64,000 nt of DNA from Lachnospiraceae bacterium (lineage in GTDB: Bacteria > Bacillota > Clostridia > Lachnospirales > Lachnospiraceae), in assembly GCA_017470935.1 (NCBI GenBank), contig JAFUXG010000007.1, positions 30,654-94,653 on the forward strand, in the 5' to 3' direction. Shown in pieces: positions 44,180 through 54,400 of this stretch. The position numbers and the translations under genes were made by a program. Numbering within the stretch: the stretch's first letter is position 1; every line of letters starts with the position of its first letter. A model generated the notes under the pieces. That model ran no database searches. It was not told the DNA's origin and was given only the letters and a program-made list of their open reading frames with translations.

Positions 44180-44962
44180 TCATCCGATCAGCTGCTCTAT
44201 CTTTGCCAACAGGCTATCTCTGTCTATTGGCTTTAGCAGGTATCCCTGTGGCCTAAGGCTTGCCACTTCGGTAATCCGTTCCCTGTCAGCCACTCCTGTA
44301 AGAAATACAATGGGAATATTCTCCTTTCCTTCCATATCACGTATATTCTTAAAGACCACTGGACCATTTTCCACCGGCATCTCATAATCCAGAAGGACAA
44401 GGTCCGCATTCTTCTTTTGGAGAAATTTGTACGCCATAAGACCGCCCTTGGCAATTGCCACATCATACTTATTGTGTAAATGTTCCTTGATGAGCTTTAA
44501 CATCATAGGATCATCATCAATAACAAGCACTCTTTTCTTTCGATCCGGATCATCCTCGGATTCCCTCATTCTCTCCGCTCTTTGCTCCGCACGTTCCAGG
44601 TCATCCATGTAATTATCGATCTGTTTCTTTATAGTATCTGTTGTAAGCGGTTTCCTTAGTACAAGATCAGGCTGCACCTCAGATAGCTCAAGGAATTCAT
44701 CGCAATCCTCAGATGCTCCGATCACCATGAATTCAGCCTTGTGCTTAAGTCTCCCCCGCACCTCGTTGACAGAAGCATAATCATCCCGTGATTCATTATA
44801 AAGGCAATATATTACAATATCAGGATTCATTACTTCTATATGCCGTTTAAGATCGTCAAATCTTGTAGAGGAAGTAAACAGCTCATAGCTCTCCCACAGA
44901 AAATTAAAAAATGTATCTATAATCGGTGTATTCTTCCCAGCCAGCAGTATCTTATATGCCAT
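44180..44962 (-). CDS. Two-domain response regulator (degenerate REC plus intact REC, no output domain)
   Basis: 260 residues. The C-terminal domain (~140-260) is a complete receiver: acidic VLVIDDDPMMLK, phospho-acceptor Asp in LVLLDYEMPVENG, Thr in IVFLTGVAD and Lys in GYLLKPIDRD. The N-terminal domain has the same fold pattern (YKILLAGKNT, DIVIYCLYNES, LVLRKPLTTD) but lacks the acidic pocket and the acceptor Asp, so it should not be phosphorylated. No DNA-binding or enzymatic domain follows. It lies downstream of the partner-switching genes and could pass a signal by protein-protein contact. Confidence 0.88.
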   Translation of the reverse strand: MAYKILLAGKNTPIIDTFFNFLWESYELFTSSTRFDDLKRHIEVMNPDIVIYCLYNESRDDYASVNEVRGRLKHKAEFMVIGASEDCDEFLELSEVQPDLVLRKPLTTDTIKKQIDNYMDDLERAEQRAERMRESEDDPDRKKRVLVIDDDPMMLKLIKEHLHNKYDVAIAKGGLMAYKFLQKKNADLVLLDYEMPVENGPVVFKNIRDMEGKENIPIVFLTGVADRERITEVASLRPQGYLLKPIDRDSLLAKIEQLIG

Positions 44963-45116
44963 TTCATGTCACCTCGTATATTATGTGCTATTTATACCTT
45001 CGGTAATGAATTACGTTACATCACCTTTTACATCTTATCATGTCCACCAGTGAACAACTCAATGGTTTTTTTTTAAATTTTTTGAAAATTTTTGTATTCC
45101 TGTCAGTTCCATGCAT

Positions 45117-45461
45117 TCATTTGCAAAAATATACAGAACTATAAAACGCATCAGCCACCATAAGCCTTAGTGATCTTAACGCCGTATCGCCCGATGTAAC
45201 AGGTAAAACTATTACACCGATTATGGCAATGATATCTCCGATGTTACCTGACATATTCCTGGCAACAACACCCACTACTGTTGTTGCAGCACTGCTTAAC
45301 GTATCCACATCACAGAGTTCTTTCTGCAGTGCTCCCACTCCTGCCGCTGCCCAGGTCATGGCAATGAAGCCCTCTGCGATCATCATGTTATAAAATGTAG
45401 TTCTTCCCTGCAGGATTTCTTCATTCTTATCTCCTACTGTACTTTGTTTCATTTTCTCCAA
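45117..45461 (-). pseudogene. cstA: Internal fragment of a CstA-type carbon starvation/peptide transporter
   Basis: 114 residues. ILQGRTTFYNMMIAEGFIAMTWAAAGVGALQ and ITSGDTALRSLRLMVADAF (with a short difference) are conserved internal CstA segments, but the protein normally has about 480-700 residues. Both ends are missing: similarity begins directly after an unrelated-looking start (MEKMKQSTVGDKNEE) and stops at ADAF before YSSVYFCK. I read it as the remnant of a lost transporter gene at the end of the NRPS locus. Confidence 0.75.
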
Positions 45462-45476
45462 AGAAATTTCACTATA

Positions 45477-45917
45477 TTAAAATTTCTTTTCCATGGTAAA
45501 AATATTCTTACCATTCATGTATTCATACAAAACACTGTCCATGCTCTTTTTTACCATATAGATACCCAGGCCCCCAAGGCCCCTTTCCTCAGCAGAAAGG
45601 GTTACATCCGGATCATCCTTTGCAAGCGGATCATAAGGTATTCCATTGTCGGTAAGCGTAATCCTTACACATTTCCCTGATTCTTCCTCATCATCTGATT
45701 CATATATCTGTATCTCTGTCGTTACATCACCAGTGTTTCCGATATATGCATAATGACATACATTGATAAACATCTCCTCTAAAGCAATGGCAGACATATT
45801 CAGTGCCTTCATTGGAGCTTCGTTTTTTTCCATCAGCTCATTAAGCTTCATCTGTACCTTTGGTAAATTATCATCCACAGCAGAACATGTGATGATTTCA
45901 TTATCCTTTAATATCAT
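45477..45917 (-). CDS. RsbW-like anti-sigma/serine kinase ATPase (HATPase_c)
   Basis: 146 residues of the GHKL fold: N-box ALEEMFINVCHYAYIG, G1-like box ITLTDNGIPYDPLAKDDP, and GLGGLGIYMVKKSMDSV. Proteins of this type phosphorylate a STAS protein and sequester a partner, classically a sigma factor. The start codon directly follows the TAG stop of the phosphatase gene, with AAGGAGG upstream, so the two are made together. A STAS protein for it is encoded at 60976-61278. No sigma factor gene is present in the window. Confidence 0.88.
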   Translation of the reverse strand: MILKDNEIITCSAVDDNLPKVQMKLNELMEKNEAPMKALNMSAIALEEMFINVCHYAYIGNTGDVTTEIQIYESDDEEESGKCVRITLTDNGIPYDPLAKDDPDVTLSAEERGLGGLGIYMVKKSMDSVLYEYMNGKNIFTMEKKF

Positions 45918-47636
45918 CTATACCTCCTTATCTGCTCCATGAAATTCTAATGCAAGCATTGTGATGTCGTCAAACTGCTGCGCCTCTCCTACAAACGTAT
46001 CAATATCCTCCTTTACATTTCTAAGAAGCTCTTCGGGTCGGGCAGCCGGATTTCTGTTTAATGCATCCATCATTCTCTCTGTCCCGAAAAGTGTATCTTC
46101 TCCATCCGTTGCCTCAGGCACACCGTCCGTATATACGAACAGACTGTCTCCCGGATGAAGTTCAAATTCATGCTCCCTAAACCTAATTCCCTCCATCGTT
46201 GCAACTGCGGGAGAATGGCGGTATTTAATAAGCTCATAATAACCTTCCGCACTCCGAAGGGCAGGATGTTCATGTCCTGCATTGGCTGCAAGTCCTTTCC
46301 CGGTACTTATCTGCAATATGGCAAGCCATACCGTAACGAACAGTTCTGCCTCGTTGCCCTGGCACAGCGTATCATTTACCTGCATAAGCACCTTTGCAGG
46401 GGAATACTCACCCATCTGCGCGTGGTTTTTAATAAGGGTTTTTGCAATTACCATGAATAGTGCCGCCGGAACCCCCTTACCCGATACGTCAGCCATTACA
46501 AGCGCAAGGTGGTCATCGTCGATCAGGAAAAAGTCATAGAAATCTCCGCCCACTTCTCTAGCCGGTGTCATCGTTGCATACAAGTCAAATTCCTTCCTAT
46601 CTGGAAATGCGGGGAAAATTCCCGGAAGCATATCCGCCTGTATCTGAGTTGCTACCGAAAGCTCTGCTCCGATACGCTCCTTTTCGGCTGTCACTCTGGT
46701 CAGATTTTCAATATAATCCCGTATTCCCGCCTCCATCGCATAGATGCTCTCCCCAAGGGTTTGCAGCTCGTCATGTGTATTTACAGTCAGAAGCTTTTCT
46801 GATAGCGAAATCTCTCTTGAGGCATCTGCCTCCGACAGCTCATTTTTCACAAAATGCCCGGCCTCGTCCGACACCATACGTATCGGTTTTATCAGGGTCC
46901 TCATCTGCAGCTTCACATAAATGTAGATAAACAGCGCAGATAACAGTGCCGACACCAAGAGGCTCACAAATACAAAATGCCGAAGCTGGTTAAGAAGTGT
47001 CTCCATGCGCAGCACCACGGAATATGCCACTCGCGGCTCTCCCTCACCGCAGCTTACCGGCAGAAATGATTGTATGAAATATCCTTCCTCTCTTTTGTTG
47101 ATAAGATGTGCTGTCGGCTGCTCACCCGTCAGAAGTGCCTCCTTCATATAGGGCATCATACGCGGTGCAAGAGGTGCCGGATCTCCTAAAGAAAAATCAT
47201 ATGTCGGATCATCAAAGCTGTCCACTATGATATAAAATGGTGATCTTTTCCCATCCGGGTCAGCGATATAGTCATCCACCTCATCCTCTATCATCCCCAC
47301 CACGAAGAAATCAGCCGCGCCGAATCTATCCCTCGTGTTATCCATACCCACATCAAGCCTTAAGAAGCGCTCATTTGACAGAAGGTAGTCAACCTCCTCC
47401 TCATCCGCCTCACCAAGATACACATCCCTTGCAATACGCGAGATCGTGTTCATCTCCTCCTCGCTTACGGTGGAGGCAATGGATGAAGCAAGCTGATAAC
47501 CCATACGCTCATACTGTTCTATAATGCTTCTCCTATATAAAAAACCTCCGATACCAACAAGTACAATCGTATTCAGGATTCCGAAGAGTACAAAGCTTAA
47601 TATGAATTTTTTTGTAAGACTCTTTCGTTTTACCAT
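45918..47636 (-). CDS. Membrane PP2C/SpoIIE (RsbU-type) phosphatase with sensor and HAMP
   Basis: 572 residues from the ATG reading MVKRKSLTKKF (GAGG six bases upstream). A membrane span (FILSFVLFGILNTIVLVGIGGFLY) precedes an extracellular sensor region of about 175 residues, a second span (FVFVSLLVSALLSALFIYIYV), a HAMP-like stretch and a coiled coil. The SpoIIE domain carries VGGDFYDFFLID, MADVSGKGVPAALFM, NAGHEHPAL, FVYTDGVPEATD and QFDDITMLAL, so its metal ligands are complete. It should dephosphorylate the STAS protein in response to an outside signal. Confidence 0.92.
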   Translation of the reverse strand: MVKRKSLTKKFILSFVLFGILNTIVLVGIGGFLYRRSIIEQYERMGYQLASSIASTVSEEEMNTISRIARDVYLGEADEEEVDYLLSNERFLRLDVGMDNTRDRFGAADFFVVGMIEDEVDDYIADPDGKRSPFYIIVDSFDDPTYDFSLGDPAPLAPRMMPYMKEALLTGEQPTAHLINKREEGYFIQSFLPVSCGEGEPRVAYSVVLRMETLLNQLRHFVFVSLLVSALLSALFIYIYVKLQMRTLIKPIRMVSDEAGHFVKNELSEADASREISLSEKLLTVNTHDELQTLGESIYAMEAGIRDYIENLTRVTAEKERIGAELSVATQIQADMLPGIFPAFPDRKEFDLYATMTPAREVGGDFYDFFLIDDDHLALVMADVSGKGVPAALFMVIAKTLIKNHAQMGEYSPAKVLMQVNDTLCQGNEAELFVTVWLAILQISTGKGLAANAGHEHPALRSAEGYYELIKYRHSPAVATMEGIRFREHEFELHPGDSLFVYTDGVPEATDGEDTLFGTERMMDALNRNPAARPEELLRNVKEDIDTFVGEAQQFDDITMLALEFHGADKEV

Positions 47637-47683
47637 ATCAGTCCTCAAGCCTCCCTCTTATGTAGTGTATTACGTATATAAAT

Positions 47684-48493
47684 TCAATAATAGTCATTCC
47701 ATTCTTTTCTTGTAATAAAATGCGGTTTCAAACCATTACTGATACTGTCAGCACATAAGCTTATGATATGATCATCTGCCAAAAATGTTCTATACATAAG
47801 CTCCTTACCATGAAAGATAATGCGCTCATTATCATAGTCGATATTAACATCATCATTGTCAAAAACAGACAGACCTATTCCCACCTTCTTTGCAAATGCC
47901 TCACGTATCGTCCATATGCGGTAAAACTGAACAAGCTTCTTTGAAAGAGCTGTTGATGTAATTTGTCTCTTTTTGACAGACAAAGACACTTCAAAATTAT
48001 CAGTATCAATAGACGATTCAAGCAACCTCTTATCAATCTTTGTCAGATAACTTTCAAATTCTGTTATATCTATGTCACAAATCTTCTCCACATCAATACC
48101 CAAAGATTTATCAGACTTAGCATACACGATCATCTCTCCGCTATGGGAAAGGGAAAAATGGATATCCGGATACTCCTCCACATATGGCTTTCCGTATTCA
48201 TTTTTCACAATATTATACATTCTCATAGAGTCATCTAAGGAATGATGGTCAGAATGCAGGAATTCATCCAACTGAGGATTGAGCAGTCCTCTTTTTGCAA
48301 GCTCTGCTTCCACCCCACGTCTTATCAACAATGCTCCCACAGCTGAGCGTATTCTGTCCTCCTGCCTTATAAATCTTTGCGATTTGACTCTATCCTCCTC
48401 CGGCAGGCAGGCAAGGATATGCTCATACTGTTCTGCCAGAGGAAGTCTTCTCATGTCAGCAATATATATACTTATTCCCATAAGCTTGATCAT
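47684..48493 (-). CDS. 4'-phosphopantetheinyl transferase, Sfp type
   Basis: 269 residues. Motifs: NEYGKPYVEEYPDIHFSLSHSGEMIVYA, SLGIDVEKICDID with the metal-binding Asp and Glu, and FYRIWTIREAFAKKVGIGL in place of the usual W-x-x-K-E-A. It attaches the phosphopantetheine arm to the three carrier domains of the NRPS, whose stop lies seven bases upstream. A second ATG four codons later (MGISIYIAD) is an alternative start. Confidence 0.92.
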   Translation of the reverse strand: MIKLMGISIYIADMRRLPLAEQYEHILACLPEEDRVKSQRFIRQEDRIRSAVGALLIRRGVEAELAKRGLLNPQLDEFLHSDHHSLDDSMRMYNIVKNEYGKPYVEEYPDIHFSLSHSGEMIVYAKSDKSLGIDVEKICDIDITEFESYLTKIDKRLLESSIDTDNFEVSLSVKKRQITSTALSKKLVQFYRIWTIREAFAKKVGIGLSVFDNDDVNIDYDNERIIFHGKELMYRTFLADDHIISLCADSISNGLKPHFITRKEWNDYY

Positions 48494-48499
48494 CCTATC

Positions 48500-51400
48500 T
48501 CAATCATCCAATGCTCCATCGAAGAATCCAAGAGTGATAAGTGATTCCATTGTGAGCTTAAGATATCTCTCATCTGTAAGCGGCCAGCGGTAGCCCAGAT
48601 GGTAAAGTACATTCTTTGTAAATGTATGATCCTCAGCAACATAGGAGCGCACAGTGTCGGTATCCGCTGAGAGATAACTGATAAGACCTGATACGAGCAT
48701 ATTCTTATTCTCGTCCTGAAGTGCCTCGGTAAGCCTATTTCCAAACTCCTTATCACTTACCACCTCCACAGGTATATCTGCCATATTCATGACTGCAATA
48801 ATATCTCCCATTTCAATCCAGTGACCGTTGACTGCATGGAACACCGTGAACTTGTCCGATGTCTTTGCCAATGCAACAACTGCCTCAGCCACAAGATCTA
48901 TAGGCGAGAACTCCACAGGTCTTGCCATCTCACTTACGGGGTATGCACCTATCACAGCGTAGCCTCTTAGGTTTCTCATAAAGCCGCTGGTAATGGCATT
49001 TGCCTGAAACTCTCCATCACTGTCACGGCTCATAAGATTGCCCACACGGATTATCTTTGCACGAAGCTTACCCTTTGCAATGGATTTAAGGACTGCCTCC
49101 TCCGCATCATACTTAGAGCGCACATACTGGTTAGACAGATCCTGTCCGAAGTACAGCATATCCTCCTTCATCACCGTGGTATCAGGAAGGAAATGATCAA
49201 CATTTTCTCCTGCCACTGATACGGTTGATATCTGAATAAGCAAAGCCTTCTTTTCTTCACAAAGCTCTACAAGATTCTTAACACCTGTCACATTGACGCG
49301 GGTAAGTATATCGTCCTTTGCAAAATGCTTAACACATGCTGCACAGTTAATGACTGTATCAAATGAAAGCTCCTTCTGGGCAAGGACGATATCCCTGTCT
49401 GTGATATCACCGTCCACAACCTCTATTCTTCCATCCTCGAACAGCTCATCATATGAATCATCAAAATAGAATACAAGCATGGATTTCAGTCTTATCTCCG
49501 CTGACTTTGCACGTCCTTTTCTTATAAGGCAAATGATCTTGCCCTGCTCCTTCTCGATAAGATGATGCAGCACATGTATTCCTAAGAAGCCTGTTGCACC
49601 TGTAAGAAGAATATCTCCAAGCTCGCCGGTTTCTATTTCGTCAATATAGCTCATTGTATTGTATTTTAATACCTGTCTAATCTCATCATCCTCAAGGTCA
49701 TTAATCTGCTTTCTGCAAAGGGAAGTTAAGCCTGCTATCTCCGTCTCTTTATTAGCATCTGTTCCGTTGCTATTACTGCTATGTTCTTTCCCTGTATCTG
49801 CGCTGCTGCCGCTAATATGCTCTTTCTTTGTATCTGCACCGTTAATATGCTTTTCCATTGCTGCCACAGTGGGATATGCAAACACATCCTTGTATGCGAT
49901 GGGAAGACCCTTCACCATTGCACTCATGGCGACCTTAGAGGCCAGCATTGAAGTTCCCCCTGCCTCGAAGAAGTCCTCATCAATTCCAATTTCTTCTACT
50001 CCAAGGGCATGGGCAAACATTTCGCAGAGCTGCCTTTGCAGATCATTCTCTGCTTTCCTTCCGGAAACTGTCTTTTTCTTATCTGCCGGCTTTGGCAGTG
50101 CTTTCTTATTCACCTTGCCATTGACCGTAAGAGGAAGCTCCTCCAGATATACATATACGCCCGGTACCATATATGCAGTAAGAGTTTTCCTTAAGTGTTC
50201 AGATAATGATGCCTCATCTACAGGGTGCTTTGCCACATAGTAGCCCACAAGATATTTGCCATCTCCCTCACCAAGAACCATGACCACACTTCTCTCAATT
50301 CCCGGATATGTATTCATGGTATTTTCTATACCGTCAAGCTCAACACGGAGACCTCTGATCTTAACCTGATTGTCATTACGTCCACAGTGCATGATCTGTC
50401 CATTATTATTAAAGTAGGCAATATCACCGCTTCTATATGCAGGGAGCTTCTTATCATTGTCACTTAAGGTTATATACACTTCTTTGGTCTTTTCCGGCAT
50501 TCCGATATAGCCTGCCCCAACGCAGTCACCGGCGATAACAAGCTCACCGCGCATGTATTTCGGAAGGATATTACCAAAGCGGTCTCTTATATAGAATCTG
50601 GTATTACTGCTTGGTCCTCCGATGGTAACATAGCTTCCGTCAAGCTCTCCTATGCTGACAGACACACATGTTTCGGTAGGCCCGTATGAGTTATAAATGA
50701 TACCCTTAAAGCCTGCACCTTTAAGCTTTTCATACATTCCCTTAGGAAATGGCTCAGCACCTAAGATCACCGCCTTAAGCTGTTCCCATATGCCGCCCTC
50801 TGACTGCACATCTAGAATTGAAAGCATATATGACGGTGTACATTTCATCATGTCCACACCGGTCTTCTTCATAGTATCTAACAGCAGCATCGGATTATGT
50901 ATCTCATCATCCGTTGCCATAACAACCGTCTTGCCATGATAAAGAGGCATCATTTCCTCAATTATTGATACGTCAAAGGTAATAGCCGCAAGGGCGAGGA
51001 ATACAGTGGAATTATCCACATAAGCATGTGCCAGCGTATTCTTATCATTGTAGGATAAGAGATTACGGAGATTCTTATGAGTGATCTCCACACCCTTAGG
51101 ATTACCTGTAGAGCCTGAGGTGTATATGCAGTATGCCGGATCATCCTCCCTAAGCTTAAGCTTAGCAGGCATATTGTCTGATACATCTGAGGCATATACA
51201 GCTTCGATATCGATAATCTCTGTAATACCATCAAACAAAGCCTTACGTTCCGCATATAATTCCTTCGTTGTTATGACCGAGGCAAGACCTGCATCTTCAA
51301 TAATAAATGATATTCTGTCATCCGGATAGTCAGGCTCTAAGCTGACAAAGGCAGCTCCTGCCTTCATAATACCCTGTCTTACGGCATACACATCCTCCGT

Positions 51401-54400
51401 TCGTTCCATATAAAGTCCTACACGTTTTCCTCTTCCGATACCCTTGTCTATAAGGGTATTGGCAATCCTGTTAGCTCTGCTGTTGAGCTCTTTATATGTT
51501 ATACTAACACTGCCGCTTCCGGATATTACGGCAGTCTTATCAGCCCACTTTGCCGCTGCCTTTTCCATAAGATACGGCGCAAGGTCTGATTCTACCACTG
51601 CATCCGTTGAATTAAATCCCTTAAGCTCATCCTTCATCTTATCTGTCACAAAGGAAATGTCAGACATACGCTCAGAGACCGGCATCCGGCTTACAGCATG
51701 ATCAAGGCTTTCCTTCATAGTCCTGATATAATCATCTGAATAATGTGCCCTGTCATATTCAAAGCTATAATGTATGTTATCCCCCTGGATAAATATATTG
51801 ACATTAAGGGGAGCCTTGGCTGCTCCAAGCTCAAGGGCTATCATGGAAGCAGGTCTGCCGCAGAAGGTATCAAAGGTGAAATCGTCCCCCTGGTAAGCAA
51901 ACATGACATCCGCATTAACACCCATCTGGCGGCTTACCTCTGCAAACGAGTACAGATCTCTCGCCTGGGTATCCGTAAGCTGTATTCCCATATCCTTCAC
52001 ATGGCCGGTGACAGTCTCCCCTGCCTTAGTGCCTGCTACAATAGGAATTGTCTTAACTAACATAGCCACCGTATCCATGAGCCTTGAATCGGAACGTCCG
52101 TTATATATACCCGCAAACACCACACTTTCAGTGTTAAGATATGCATTTAGCATATGACCAAATACTGCCGAGAAGAAGGCATTCATTGAAAGACCGTTCT
52201 TATCACAGAATTCCCTGACCTCACCTGCACTGATATAGGATCCGTCAGACTCGTACATACCTGCACCCTCAGCCTGTCTGCCATCTGATACATTATCTGT
52301 TATGTCTCCTGCCAAACAATCTGAATTATTACTAGCCGTACCATCTATATTATTCCCTGCTGTACCATCAGCAATATCTCCAACAGGAAGCGACTGGGTC
52401 TCCGCCTCATCTAACAGTCTCTCATAATATCTCTTTGTCTCTTCTAACTTCTCTGCCGTACGGATATGCTGCTCATTTAAAACCACCTCATAACCGGTGT
52501 ATTCTTCTGCTGCAAGCTCTTCGCCACTGTAAGCCTTAGAGATATCATTTAAGAATATGCTCATGGATGTACCATCTGAGATAATATGATGCATCTCTAT
52601 GAACAGATACCTCTTATCAGCCTCTATTATCTTGATCCTGTATAGCTTTCCTCCGATAAGCTTGAAGGGTTTAACAAGTTCATCCTTAATGTCCTCAATG
52701 GATGGAGCAGTGATCACCTCAACTGATGCTTCATCAAAGGAATAATCTGCATCCATGCGTCTCATACGCACATCTCCATCATCATTTAAGAACAGTCTTG
52801 TCTTGATAAATGGATGTGCATCAACTGCTGCCACAATTGCCTTCTTAAGCCTGTCGGTATCAAGCTCCTTATCAATCTCAAGAAGAATAGGAATGTTATA
52901 TACACATGTATCAGGGTCAGCAACACATTCTACATATACTCCCTCCTGTGTCTTAGTAAGGTCATAAACAGGTCTGACCGAAAAGTCTGCCTCATGGGAT
53001 TTTCCGCCCTTCTTAACACTGAGGATATAAGCCTCAAGCTTTTCTATGGTATTACACTCCTTAAGGTCTCTTGTGGTAAATACCATATCAAAGGTCTTAG
53101 AAAGGCTAGCATTAAGCTTTATGGAACCTATTGATGAAAGACCTGCCTCTGCAAAATCCGTAGTAATACCAAAATCCGTATGTCCCACAACATCAGCCAT
53201 GCAGTCAAATATCTGCTTCTGCATATCAGTCTTTGGCTCTATCTTCTCAATCTGCTGGCGCTCCGGCTTAGGAAGAGCCTTCTTGTTGACCTTCTGATTC
53301 TGATTAAGAGGTATGGCATCTATCTGCATGGTAACTGCAGGTACCATATACGGCGGCTTCTCACTTCTGATAAAGTCATTAAGTGCCGATATATCAATGG
53401 TATCATCTGACACAATATATGCGGCTATATATTTCTCTCCTGTTGCATCATCCTCAAATGCCTGTACTGTAGCATCATTGATCCCCGGAAATTCTCTGAT
53501 GATTCCCTCAACCTCGGTAAGCTCAATACGGAAGCCTCTGACCTTCACCTGACCGTCATTTCTTCCGATAAAGTCCACCTCTCCGTTTGCTAAAAGCCTT
53601 ACCACATCACCGCTTCTGTATGCGCGCTCGTATCCGGGTTCATCAGTAAACTCGTTCTTAATAAATACCTTCTCTGTCAGATCATCCCTGTTAAGATATC
53701 CGGCAGAAACACCTGCGCCGCTAATGAGCATTTCACCCGGTACAAGTGCAGGAAGCTGCCTTCCATATTCATCTCTTACATATACCTTATAATTAGCCAG
53801 AGGCTTTCCTATAGGTACACGGTCATATAATCTGTCCATACGCTTTGCCGTTGTCAATATGGTACACTCTGTAGGTCCGTACACATTATAAAATGGCGGT
53901 GCCGAATCAATAGGGGACAGTGGAACCAGCTTCTCTCCACCGGTTGATAGAAACTTGAGCGACCTGTGGCTTACCATTGTATAGAACTGCCGTCCCACCT
54001 GTGTTGTCATAAAGCTGTGGGTTATAGCATTTTCATTGAAATAGGTTTCCAGCGCAAGAAGATCAAGTCTTATCTCCTCCTCTATGATATATACTGATGC
54101 ACCGGTGGTAAGGGCAGGATACAGATCCATCATATCAGCATCAAAACCATAGCTTGCGTATGCAGCGACCTTAGATGTCTCATCCAGCTCATAGAATTCC
54201 CTGTACCAGCCGCAGAAGTTAGCCAGATTCCGATGCAGTATCTTAACGCCCTTGGGCATACCCGTTGAGCCGGAGGTATATAAGAGAATGAAAAGACTAT
54301 CCTTATCAGGTCCATTCGTAACATGCTCTCCAGGCGGGAGCTTATCTATATCATCAATAAGAAGCACCTCACCCCTGTATTCCGGCACACTTCCAAGCAG

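Noticed and set aside
49659-50240. 193-residue plus-strand frame within the NRPS region
   Set aside because: Antisense to the third NRPS module, whose motifs are intact on the minus strand.
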